From NCBI GenBank assembly GCA_900769615.1, contig CAAGHH010000024.1:1-64000 (forward strand): a stretch of 64,000 bases of DNA, read 5' to 3'. The DNA comes from Selenomonadales bacterium (lineage in GTDB: Bacteria; Bacillota; Negativicutes; Selenomonadales; Selenomonadaceae). This document shows positions 14,572 through 20,547 of the stretch, in pieces. How positions within the stretch are numbered: position 1 is the stretch's first letter; each line of letters begins with the position of its first letter. A model generated the notes under the pieces. That model worked only from the letters and a program-made list of their open reading frames with translations, had not been told where the DNA came from and made no database searches. The translations under genes were made by a program, and so were the position numbers.

Positions 14572-14991
14572 TTATTTCTCCGGAACTTGCTTTTCTTTAC
14601 AGAACTGCGGGAACATTGCCGGCGTTTTCGATAGTATCTGATATGCTGTTCCTTCTATCGGTATCCAGCCCGCAATCCTTATACCGTCTGTGGTCATCAT
14701 TTCGTGATAACCCCATTTAGGTTGACTAACCTTAGCTTCCAGCTCTTTAATACGTGCCTCGGCTTTATTCAGCTCCATGTTTACTTTAATATTCTTTATG
14801 CCCAATTCTTCAAAAGCTCTCCTCCGATATTCCTGATACTCATCACCCAACATATCAAGTTCTCTTTTTAAATCATTATTTTCATTTGTCAGCTGGGTGG
14901 CGGTCTTTTTAACCGTATTCAATTCAGCCACTACAGCGTTATATTGCTTTTTAAGCTCGCTATACTTCCAAATTCCTGTTATATCCATCAT
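14572..14991 (-). CDS. Coiled-coil phage protein of unknown function
   Basis: The 139-residue product is predicted to be a long coiled coil over residues 10-95 (NENNDLKRELDMLGDEYQEY, then ELNKAEARIKELEAKV), ending in a small folded tail (IRIAGWIPIEGTAYQIL). Its ATG overlaps the stop of the upstream gene. No family is recognised. Its place directly before parA suggests it belongs to the plasmid-maintenance block, but no function can be assigned. Confidence 0.6.
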   Translation of the reverse strand: MMDITGIWKYSELKKQYNAVVAELNTVKKTATQLTNENNDLKRELDMLGDEYQEYRRRAFEELGIKNIKVNMELNKAEARIKELEAKVSQPKWGYHEMMTTDGIRIAGWIPIEGTAYQILSKTPAMFPQFCKEKQVPEK

Positions 14992-15569
14992 GCTGCCTTC
15001 TTTCCGTCTTTATTTAGATATTTAGCTTTTATTAATTCCTGTATCAGGTCATCTGTTGATAGTGCTTTGTTGTTTACCGCGTCCGCTACGTTCAATACTG
15101 CTAAATATGCTTCGCTTAATCGCTTAGACTTAAAACCGAAACCGTCCATCAGCGCGATAAAAAAGCAGGATATGAGCTCATCATTGATTTTATGCGCCTT
15201 GTTGGCATCTGGTTTATTTATTTTTTTTCTTATGTCAAGTTTGCCTTCCTCAAGCAATATTTTGTCTATATCACTTACTGTGACCAGCTTTGACTTGATA
15301 CAGTCGTAATGACGGAATATCTTATCGTCAAGCTTCTGTAACCTTTTCTTGCCAAAACCGAACCTTGCATGTACTGATGCCAAGAAAAGCGTCAGCGTGT
15401 AACTGATGACTTCTGCCTTTTGCCTAAGTTCTGCTATATACTGCCTGCTTTCAGCATGTACAACCTGCCTTCTTGCGCTAGCTCCCTTCTTGGCACTGTA
15501 TTCTGCCAATGCCTCAAAATGCTTGTTACGGCGTTTTTGTTCCCGCCCCATTTTCTTTGCAAAACTCAT
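14988..15569 (-). CDS. Phage protein of unknown function with internal duplication
   Basis: The product is 193 residues, with AAAGGAG before the ATG and a basic N-terminus (MSFAKKMGREQKRRNKHFEA). Two similar segments, RFGFGKKRLQKLDDKIF near residue 90 and GFGFKSKRLSEAYLAVL near residue 145, suggest an internal repeat of a helical unit. Both follow a hydrophobic helix (YTLTLFLASVHA and ISCFFIALMD). No family is recognised. It lies between the RecU-like and coiled-coil genes. Confidence 0.6.
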   Translation of the reverse strand: MSFAKKMGREQKRRNKHFEALAEYSAKKGASARRQVVHAESRQYIAELRQKAEVISYTLTLFLASVHARFGFGKKRLQKLDDKIFRHYDCIKSKLVTVSDIDKILLEEGKLDIRKKINKPDANKAHKINDELISCFFIALMDGFGFKSKRLSEAYLAVLNVADAVNNKALSTDDLIQELIKAKYLNKDGKKAA

Positions 15570-15590
15570 GATTATCAGTCTCCTTTATTG

Positions 15591-16154
15591 TTAGCTATAT
15601 AATTCTTCTGCTTTGACACCATTGATAAAATCGAGGAATTTTATTACCCCGTTATTGATAACGCGATATATGAATAAATCATCCTGTGTAGCGTATTTGT
15701 GACCAAAATTAACTTTCATGTCGCGGAACACTTTCCACGGCACCATGTATGCTTTATCCTGAATACCAACACAAACAAAAGCGCTGGCACCAAGTTTCAG
15801 CTGTATATCAAGTGATCTTGCCTGTTCATCACTGATTACACTCTGTTTTATACGGGCAGTATCGGTATACTTGGCTTCAAACACGATAGACTGTCCGCCC
15901 GCAAGCGTGCCGTGAAAATCTGGCTGAGCTTTTTTTATAAAATTAATCTTAGCCGTATGATTGATACGGTCTTTTTTTATTACCCGAAAAGGTTCAGGCT
16001 CTTTTACTATATACGCCCGCCCGATTGAAGCGTAGTAACGACAGGCACCTTCAATCAACAGCTCGTGCTGATGACCACGGCCATTTGCCATAGCCGCCCG
16101 ATATGACTTTTTCCCCTGTTCATTCCAGTCCCCGAACTCCAACAGTTCTTTCAT
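15591..16154 (-). CDS. RecU-like Holliday junction resolvase
   Basis: The 187-residue protein matches the RecU fold: NGRGHQHELLIEGACRYYAS (N-terminal helix), the KAQPDFHGTLAGGQSIVFEAK stretch (catalytic D and E-x-K), and the later strand ASAFVCVGIQDKAYMVPW. RecU-type enzymes cleave four-way junctions in Firmicutes and their phages. In this early operon it could resolve recombination intermediates or multimers made during rolling-circle replication. GGGAGG precedes the ATG. Confidence 0.8.
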   Translation of the reverse strand: MKELLEFGDWNEQGKKSYRAAMANGRGHQHELLIEGACRYYASIGRAYIVKEPEPFRVIKKDRINHTAKINFIKKAQPDFHGTLAGGQSIVFEAKYTDTARIKQSVISDEQARSLDIQLKLGASAFVCVGIQDKAYMVPWKVFRDMKVNFGHKYATQDDLFIYRVINNGVIKFLDFINGVKAEELYS

Positions 16155-16408
16155 TTTCTGCCTCCCAATGGTTTTACTATATCTGACTGCGCCATTTCTT
16201 CCGGCGTTTTAAAGCCATGTTTTTTAGCATGTTCGCAAGTTATCACTTCATAGCCAGCACGGCAAAGCTTGCAATAGCCAGGTGTCCATCTGGTAAGGTG
16301 CCTGCTATTAGTAAATCCACCTATTATTCTATGACTGCTTTGATTAAACAAATCTATATTGGCAGCTCTTTCATAGCCAATGTGTTCACTGGTTATTCTT
16401 TTACTCAT
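16151..16408 (-). CDS. Small phage protein with Cys/His cluster
   Basis: ATG 16408 is preferred (GAAGGTG 6 nt upstream); a GTG three codons earlier is an alternative. The 85-residue product includes YCKLCRAGYEVITCEHAKKH, a possible zinc site (C-x2-C with later C-x-H). It overlaps both neighbours by a few bases, so it is a tightly coupled member of the early operon. Function unknown. Confidence 0.55.
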   Translation of the reverse strand: MSKRITSEHIGYERAANIDLFNQSSHRIIGGFTNSRHLTRWTPGYCKLCRAGYEVITCEHAKKHGFKTPEEMAQSDIVKPLGGRK

Positions 16409-16871
16409 TGGCTGCACCTTCTAAATTCAGCTTACCCTGCGCTCTGTCACCACTGATGTAACGCATAGCTTCATCAGCCAGCGTATTCACATCTGCCTGT
16501 AAATTCCTAGCATCATCCGTTACCGCCCATGCTGGTGTCTTAAAGCTGAAATTGTACCCATACCGGACCGGCACCGACGCTTTTATTACTAAAAAACGAC
16601 ACGGCACATCGTCGTTGTATTTTATGTTGACTTCGCCCGCTTGCCAGTATTCCGGCATATCATCTTCCGTATGTTTCAGTTCACACATTTTCAGTGCGTG
16701 CAGTCCCATAAAACGCATGGCGCTATAAAGTTCCGGACGGGGTACATCAGTGCTTTTCAGTGTCTGACGCTCCCAGCCGTTTTCGCTTTTGGTTTCCCAT
16801 TCCATGAAAATATCTTCGCCTTTTGAAGTTTCTTTTATTTTCACTTTTAAAACCCTGACTGTGTTTCTCAT
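16401..16871 (-). CDS. Early phage protein of unknown function
   Basis: From ATG 16871 (AAAGGAG upstream) the product is 156 residues starting MRNTVRVLKVKIKETSKGED. The first half is beta-rich and the C-terminal part is helical (ARNLQADVNTLADEAMRYIS). No motif is recognised. It lies directly after the rep gene, and its first codons overlap no other gene. A single-stranded DNA-binding or recombination accessory role would fit the place, but nothing in the sequence proves it. Confidence 0.55.
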   Translation of the reverse strand: MRNTVRVLKVKIKETSKGEDIFMEWETKSENGWERQTLKSTDVPRPELYSAMRFMGLHALKMCELKHTEDDMPEYWQAGEVNIKYNDDVPCRFLVIKASVPVRYGYNFSFKTPAWAVTDDARNLQADVNTLADEAMRYISGDRAQGKLNLEGAANE

Positions 16872-16884
16872 AGTCTGCTCCTTT

Positions 16885-17715
16885 CTAATCACTTCGCTCA
16901 AATACCGCGTGCTGGTACGGATAACCGTCCTGTGTCCAGCCGTTGTAACTGAGTTCTTTTACTACCTGATAACCTTTTGGTGGTTTTATTTCGTCCCGAT
17001 AGGTTTCAGATTTTGTTATTTTTTTCTTGGCAGGCTTTGTTCTGGTAAGGTTCTTTGATGGGCAAAGCACTGAGCGGGTCTTTTTAATTTCCCGTTCCAG
17101 CTTGGCAATAGCTTTCTTGTCAAACTCTCCCGTGGCTTCACCTGCTGCCACCAGTCTTGCCCTTTCTTCAATAGCAGCATTTACCGGATCTTCTTTGCAC
17201 ATGTAACCGGCAAGACGGCGTGCATCCATAGCTTCACCAGCAAAAGGCTTTACGAAAGTATTCCCCAGCTTCCACGCCTTTTTTAAGACTTTTTTCAGCT
17301 CTGTAAATTTCATCCAGCCAGGTATCAGCATGTGCCCATGCATCCGCCCGCCTCCGTAAAGATTTTCTTTCACGGCAATGTATTTAAGTGTACGGCCATG
17401 CTTTGCGGAAAACTCCCGCAGTTTCTTCATCATCTGCTGGTAAGCTTTATTAAATTCTTTAATGCTGACCTTTTCCTCTAACTGGAATGTCAGCCACCAG
17501 TCACCCCCTTCAAAGTTATCCATGATAAGCCTTGCAAGGTCCTTTACTCTATGTCTCAGATTTATCTGTTCCTGAGATACTGAAGTGCTGCCACATCTTT
17601 TCTTCCTTTTCTCCCGAATAACAGGATTTTGTGGCATAACCTTCATGGAATGATATTTTTCTTTTATCATGAATCTCTTGTTTTTAGATATCCATGATCT
17701 CTCCATGTATGGCAT
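16885..17715 (-). CDS. rep: HUH rolling-circle replication initiator (Rep)
   Basis: The 276-residue protein shows the three RCR motifs in order. Motif I is GGDWWLTFQLEEKV (about residues 72-85). Motif II, the metal-binding H-x-H, is GGGRMHGHMLIPG (about 121-133). Motif III is RRLAGYMCKEDP (about 169-180) with the nicking tyrosine. Flanking regions are highly basic. Enzymes of this class nick one strand at an origin and stay covalently bound to start rolling-circle replication of plasmids and some phages. The ATG has CAGGAGG 6 nt upstream. Hairpins and an inverted repeat upstream may include the origin and an operator. A single tyrosine suggests a plasmid-type rather than gpA-type enzyme. Confidence 0.82.
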   Translation of the reverse strand: MPYMERSWISKNKRFMIKEKYHSMKVMPQNPVIREKRKKRCGSTSVSQEQINLRHRVKDLARLIMDNFEGGDWWLTFQLEEKVSIKEFNKAYQQMMKKLREFSAKHGRTLKYIAVKENLYGGGRMHGHMLIPGWMKFTELKKVLKKAWKLGNTFVKPFAGEAMDARRLAGYMCKEDPVNAAIEERARLVAAGEATGEFDKKAIAKLEREIKKTRSVLCPSKNLTRTKPAKKKITKSETYRDEIKPPKGYQVVKELSYNGWTQDGYPYQHAVFERSD

Positions 17716-17760
17716 TTTGTTCCTCCTGTAAATCCTAAAAATCTTAGATTTTCACTTTGC

Positions 17761-17784
17761 TATCCTGAGTATTTATACAGGATA
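17761..17784. promoter_or_regulatory. Inverted repeat overlapping the likely rep promoter
   Basis: TATCCTG (17761-17767) and CAGGATA (17778-17784) are perfect 7-bp arms about 50 bases upstream of rep. On the minus strand TATAAA lies in the 10-bp spacer region, so a protein bound here would cover a -10 element. Confidence 0.4.
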
Positions 17785-17866
17785 ACACCGCTTTTTAGTC
17801 CAAATATTAATTACTTAAACAAGAGAACCAAAACGGCATTTTCAGCGTAAAAAAAATAAGCTGATG

Positions 17867-17919
17867 CACGGGCTTGTGACCGTGTTGCCGCATTACCAGC
17901 CACTTATTAAAAGTGGCTG
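17867..17919. repeat. Two adjacent hairpins upstream of rep, candidate replication origin
   Basis: CACGG/CCGTG (17867-17884) and the 9-bp stem CAGCCACTT/AAGTGGCTG around an ATTAA loop (17897-17919) lie together between rep and the next small gene. RCR origins are usually such hairpin pairs. There is no experimentally known nick motif to confirm it. Confidence 0.35.
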
Positions 17920-17942
17920 CCACTCTGCGTCTTATGTCAGCT

Positions 17943-18080
17943 TCAAAAGAACATCCAGGCACCAAACCATCCCAGGAACGCCATCAATATCAGCCAGATG
18001 GTATCTTCTATGCTTTCCCATCTCTCCTGCTGGGCTTTCCGGTTGGCATTTACTCTGGCTAAAAAAATTTTATTTCCCAT
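17943..18080 (-). CDS. 45-residue single-span membrane protein
   Basis: AAAGGAG lies 10 nt before the ATG at 18080. The product starts MGNKIFLARVNANRKAQQER and ends with a hydrophobic helix (TIWLILMAFLGWFGAWMFF). The amphipathic, basic first half and membrane C-terminus suggest a small inner-membrane protein. It is encoded just upstream of rep in the same direction. Function unknown. Confidence 0.5.
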   Translation of the reverse strand: MGNKIFLARVNANRKAQQERWESIEDTIWLILMAFLGWFGAWMFF

Positions 18081-18114
18081 TGTTTTTTTCTCCTTTAACC
18101 TCTATAATAGAGGT
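18080..18114 (+). promoter_or_regulatory. Plus-strand promoter with palindromic operator over its -10
   Basis: TTGTTT (18080-18085) and TATAAT (18103-18108) are 17 bp apart. The perfect palindrome ACCTCTATAATAGAGGT (18098-18114) contains the -10 hexamer, so a bound repressor would block it. Confidence 0.45.
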
Positions 18115-18157
18115 GTTAATTCGTTTCGGTCGGTGGCTATGCCACCGGCTTTTTTTG
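18115..18157 (+). ncRNA. Candidate very short RNA ending in a strong terminator
   Basis: The plus-strand promoter at 18080-18108 is followed after only about 14 bases by a 9-bp hairpin (GTCGGTGGC, GCCACCGGC around TAT) and seven Ts. Any RNA would be about 43 nt and antisense to the leader of the minus-strand rep operon. It could also be only a terminator that limits plus-strand read-through. Confidence 0.3.
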
Positions 18158-18225
18158 CATCTACATTGCTTTTCTGACTACGCTGGCTACAAGTTACGAC
18201 AGAAACTACAATTTTTCATCCTTCC

Positions 18226-18447
18226 TCATGCTCCCAGCATGTCATATAAATCTTTCCCTTCAACGCTTTCAAGGAATGCGTTGAGGGTATATTTGCGGAT
18301 GTAGCGGCGCCGGCCGAACTTCACCGCGCGGATGAAGCCGCCATTTATCAGCGCCGCTATACGTGTCGGCGATGTCTTGAGCCGCTCGGCCACCTCATCG
18401 ATGGCCATAAGACGATCCGCATCGTCATAAATAGTGCTTTTTTTCAT
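18226..18447 (-). CDS. Excisionase-like helix-turn-helix DNA-binding protein
   Basis: ATG 18447 has GAAGGA 7 nt upstream and gives 73 residues. LMAIDEVAERLKTSPTRIAA is a MerR/excisionase-type winged helix opening, followed by LINGGFIRAVKFGRRRYIRK, the usual wing with basic residues. Proteins like this act as excisionases or as early regulators. It is the second gene of the leftward operon from the switch region, which is a typical place. Whether it works with the integrase 3 kb away cannot be told. Confidence 0.7.
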   Translation of the reverse strand: MKKSTIYDDADRLMAIDEVAERLKTSPTRIAALINGGFIRAVKFGRRRYIRKYTLNAFLESVEGKDLYDMLGA

Positions 18448-18487
18448 AAAATTTTCCTTCTTTAATTTTTGCAAGTGTTTCCCTCTC

Positions 18488-18524
18488 AGCACGCTATGGA
18501 TTGCCGTCCGTGGCGTGCTTTTTT
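18488..18524 (+). terminator. Hairpin with T-run between the excisionase-like and upstream genes
   Basis: AGCACGC (18488-18494) and GCGTGCT (18513-18519) form a stem, followed by a T-run on the plus strand. In the minus-strand message it could act as an attenuating structure. Confidence 0.4.
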
Positions 18525-18590
18525 AATAGTCAACCTAAGTTGATTTGTGGGTGGGTATAGCTTTCATGTCTGCCCTCCCCTTTGGTTGAT

Positions 18591-18791
18591 TTAGATATTG
18601 GATAGCTCAGCTTTGGCTTTTGCATATCCGTCGGCGAAGCCTTCGGAGTAGTCGGCAGTGCGACCGCTGGCACGTCCGTAGGCATAAATGCTAGCGGAAC
18701 GAAGAACCTGTTCCTGGCTCTCCGTGTCCAGTCCCTTAACGATGTTAAAGATCTTTTCCAATCCTGCCGGAATCTTGATTCCGTTTCTCAT
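18591..18791 (-). CDS. Small early phage protein of unknown function
   Basis: The 66-residue product begins MRNGIKIPAGLEKIFNIVKG, with AAAGGAG before the ATG, and has a helical middle and a tyrosine- and glycine-rich end (GRTADYSEGFADGYAKAKAE). It is the first gene of the leftward operon from the consensus promoter at 18838-18866. The name and activity are unknown; a regulatory role in the switch is possible. Confidence 0.65.
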   Translation of the reverse strand: MRNGIKIPAGLEKIFNIVKGLDTESQEQVLRSASIYAYGRASGRTADYSEGFADGYAKAKAELSNI

Positions 18792-18837
18792 GGTATCGCT
18801 CCTTTCTTTATTTCCCTTTATGCAACCTTATATTTGT

Positions 18838-18866
18838 ATTATATTCCCATTATGGGATTATGTCAA
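18838..18866 (-). promoter_or_regulatory. Consensus leftward early promoter with operator O1 in its spacer
   Basis: TTGACA (18866-18861) and TATAAT (18843-18838) on the minus strand are 17 bp apart, a perfect sigma-A promoter. The spacer is nearly filled by operator O1, TTCCCATTATGGGAT on the plus strand (18844-18858). Repressor binding would exclude RNA polymerase. Confidence 0.8.
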
Positions 18867-18875
18867 TGTTTTTTG

Positions 18876-18904
18876 TTGTTTTTTTCCCGTTATGGGAATA
18901 TAAT
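18876..18904 (+). promoter_or_regulatory. Rightward repressor promoter with operator O2 in its spacer
   Basis: TTGTTT (18876-18881) and TATAAT (18899-18904) are 17 bp apart. Operator O2, TTCCCGTTATGGGAA (18884-18898), lies in the spacer. It drives the XRE repressor and is probably autoregulated. Confidence 0.7.
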
Positions 18905-18926
18905 ATCTACAAAGGAGGTTATAAAA

Positions 18927-19475
18927 ATGACAATTAACGAAAGAATTAAAAGAGTACGTTCTAATGCCAACATGACATTGGTGGAATTTGGTAAAAAAAT
19001 TGGGCTTACCAAAAGCACTGTAAGTCGGATGGAACAAAATGGATATTCTGTAATTCCTCAAAATGTGCAATTAATTTGCTCAACCTTTAATATCTCTGAA
19101 AAATGGCTTACTGAGGGCCAAGGGGATATGTATACCAGCGATGAAGATGCTATTCTTGACAAGCTGGCTGGTATGTATGATTTGTCAGACTCCCAAATGA
19201 TATTTGCCAAGCAGTGGCTTCAGCTCCCTGCCACTGCCAAGGATGCAGTAGTGGACTATATAGTATCTGTGGCCAGTGCTTTGCATAGGGAAAAAGACAA
19301 AAAAAATGCTGTATCAGAAGCTGACACAGCGAAAAATGATATTGATGATAAGGAACTTTCCCAGCGTAATGAAGCCCATCGCCTGCTAGATCAGGAACTT
19401 GACGCCCAAGAAAAGGCGCAGTCAGCATCCACCTTTGGAAGCTCAGACATGACCGAAAATGAAATCGACGCATAA
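18927..19475 (+). CDS. XRE-family phage repressor (CI-like, no protease domain)
   Basis: AAAGGAGG 8 nt before ATG 18927 decides the start; an open frame continuing upstream is not used. The product is 182 residues. Residues 1-60 form an XRE helix-turn-helix (MTINERIKRVRSNANMTLVE, FGKKIGLTKSTVSRMEQNGY, then YSVIPQNVQLICSTFNIS). The segment KWLTEGQGDMY resembles the phage XRE linker. The remainder is helical and acidic, with no S24 LexA-type serine-lysine dyad. Induction by RecA-stimulated self-cleavage is therefore unlikely. It should bind the two TTCCC-N5-GGGA operators and hold the lysogenic state. Confidence 0.85.
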   Translation: MTINERIKRVRSNANMTLVEFGKKIGLTKSTVSRMEQNGYSVIPQNVQLICSTFNISEKWLTEGQGDMYTSDEDAILDKLAGMYDLSDSQMIFAKQWLQLPATAKDAVVDYIVSVASALHREKDKKNAVSEADTAKNDIDDKELSQRNEAHRLLDQELDAQEKAQSASTFGSSDMTENEIDA

Positions 19476-19479
19476 CAAC

Positions 19480-19514
19480 CCCCCAGCCCATGCAACTGCA
19501 CAAGCTGGGGGTTA
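19480..19514 (+). terminator. Repressor terminator
   Basis: CCCCCAGC (19480-19487) and GCTGGGGG (19504-19511) form an 8-bp GC-rich stem around a 16-nt loop, followed by TTATAAAAATAAAA. It lies 5 bases after the repressor stop. Confidence 0.6.
19482..19507 (+). repeat. 26-bp direct repeat, copy 1
   Basis: This 26-mer starts CCCAGCCCATGCAACTGCAC and ends AAGCTG. The same sequence with one difference occurs at 20101-20126, just after the moron gene. Confidence 0.8.
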
Positions 19515-19538
19515 TAAAAATAAAAGTGAGGAATATTT

Positions 19539-20078
19539 ATGTACTTATTAGCAAATATGAGACGACTGTGTGTGGGGCTTTTGACGTTTCTACTTCTTAC
19601 TGGAACGTGTTCTGCTACGAGATTGAAATATATTTGTGATTATGGCGAATATGACAGTCATATTTATCTTGATGTCGATTCTATCCGGCTGGCAGAAAAG
19701 AACGATAAATACCATCGAGGTTTTGTTTTTCGTACATTTTGGAAACCATCTGGTTACGACAGAATGAAATACCTCGCTACTAACATGAGTAAAGGTAGTA
19801 GTTTTGCTTACAAACTCTACACGCATGATTATTCGTATGATGTCTATATTTACGAAGTCGACTTAAAATACGGAATGAGACTTATTACGGCCGAGTTTTA
19901 CAATCATAATGATGACCTCATACATATTTTGAATTTCAAAGAATCTCCGTACAAAAACACCCGAAATCATTCAAGGGATTATCTCATAGCAAAATCGGCT
20001 TATGCCGCGGCTAGAGAGAAATTCCCCTATATCAAATCGTTACCATATTATGAGCATGCGAGCCAATCATATAAGTAA
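19539..20078 (+). CDS. Secreted protein, probable lysogenic-conversion (moron) gene
   Basis: The 179-residue product has an N-terminal signal peptide (MRRLCVGLLTFLLLTGTCSA) with a likely cut before TRLKY. The start is ATG 19539, 7 nt after GTGAGG. The mature part is rich in Tyr, Asp and Lys (YGEYDSHIYLDVDSIRL, YKLYTHDYSYDVYIYEVDLK), a beta-rich pattern also seen in small exported proteins of Negativicutes. The gene stands alone between repressor and abi gene, on the plus strand, and is bracketed by 26-bp repeats. These traits fit a moron expressed in the lysogen. No enzymatic motif is seen. Confidence 0.65.
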   Translation: MYLLANMRRLCVGLLTFLLLTGTCSATRLKYICDYGEYDSHIYLDVDSIRLAEKNDKYHRGFVFRTFWKPSGYDRMKYLATNMSKGSSFAYKLYTHDYSYDVYIYEVDLKYGMRLITAEFYNHNDDLIHILNFKESPYKNTRNHSRDYLIAKSAYAAAREKFPYIKSLPYYEHASQSYK

Positions 20079-20100
20079 TTACTATACTTATAAAAATAGT

Positions 20101-20126
20101 CCCAGCCCATGCAACCGCACAAGCTG
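20101..20126 (+). repeat. 26-bp direct repeat, copy 2
   Basis: The copy differs at one position from 19482-19507 (C for T in GCAACCGCAC). It begins 22 bases after the moron stop codon and can form a weaker hairpin than copy 1. Confidence 0.8.
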
Positions 20127-20152
20127 AGGTTTCTCAAAATAAGTTTCAGACC

Positions 20153-20285
20153 ATTTCGTGCAGGCGCACGAAATTAGAAGCTCCTAATAAAAAATAGCTC
20201 CAACATCATGTTTCCATGTGCTGGAGCTATTCCGTCACCAAGAACCCAGAGGATTCACAGTAAGCCGCCTATAGATATAGGCGGC
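20153..20285. repeat. Three hairpins in a row in a gene-free stretch
   Basis: ATTTCGTGC/GCACGAAAT with a 4-nt loop (20153-20174), AATAGCTCCA/TGGAGCTATT with a 19-nt loop (20193-20231) and GCCGCCTATA/TATAGGCGGC with a 2-nt loop (20264-20285) all have perfect arms. No coding frame lies here. They may be terminators, a structured RNA or protein-binding sites. Confidence 0.6.
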
Positions 20286-20402
20286 CACACCCTGCGTCTC
20301 TTGTCCTGCGTTCTAATATTTTTAATTATTTCAGTATGATTACTAATGTGTTGATGAACATACTATATATTGTTTAATCTGTGTATTATATCAGAATATA
20401 TA

Positions 20403-20431
20403 GTGTTTGTCAAATTTTTCTTGACAAACAC
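20403..20431. promoter_or_regulatory. 11-bp inverted repeat overlapping the RNA promoter -35
   Basis: GTGTTTGTCAA (20403-20413) and TTGACAAACAC (20421-20431) are perfect inverted arms separated by 7 nt. The right arm contains the TTGACA of the promoter for the predicted RNA, so it could be an operator. Confidence 0.5.
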
Positions 20432-20449
20432 CCTTTTATACCGCATAAT
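20421..20449 (+). promoter_or_regulatory. Strong promoter upstream of the abi gene
   Basis: TTGACA (20421-20426) and CATAAT (20444-20449) are exactly 17 bp apart, five of six bases matching in the -10. A transcript would begin near 20455. Confidence 0.6.
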
Positions 20450-20454
20450 ATAAG

Positions 20455-20531
20455 CAAAGGAAATAGTGGTGCGCCTGAGGGCAATCCACGGGGCCTCGCT
20501 TATCTGCGGAGAAGCGAGGCCTTTTCATTTT
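20455..20531 (+). ncRNA. Predicted 75-nt structured RNA linked to the Abi protein
   Basis: A strong promoter and a terminator (GGCCTCGCTT 20492-20501, AAGCGAGGCC 20512-20521, then TTTTCATTTT) bracket a unit with no coding frame. The 5' part contains a second hairpin, GTGG to CCAC with an inner GCC/GGC pair. The terminator ends 17 bases before the abi start codon, so read-through would give low protein and abundant RNA. From memory, AbiF-like HEPN proteins have been reported with conserved RNAs of this kind that act as antitoxins. This RNA's identity with that family is not proven. Confidence 0.5.
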
Positions 20532-20547
20532 ACAAGAAGGAGCATTT

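Noticed and set aside
20153..20285. CRISPR-like array of hairpins
   Set aside because: The stems have different sequences and spacings, so there is no repeat-spacer structure and no cas gene.
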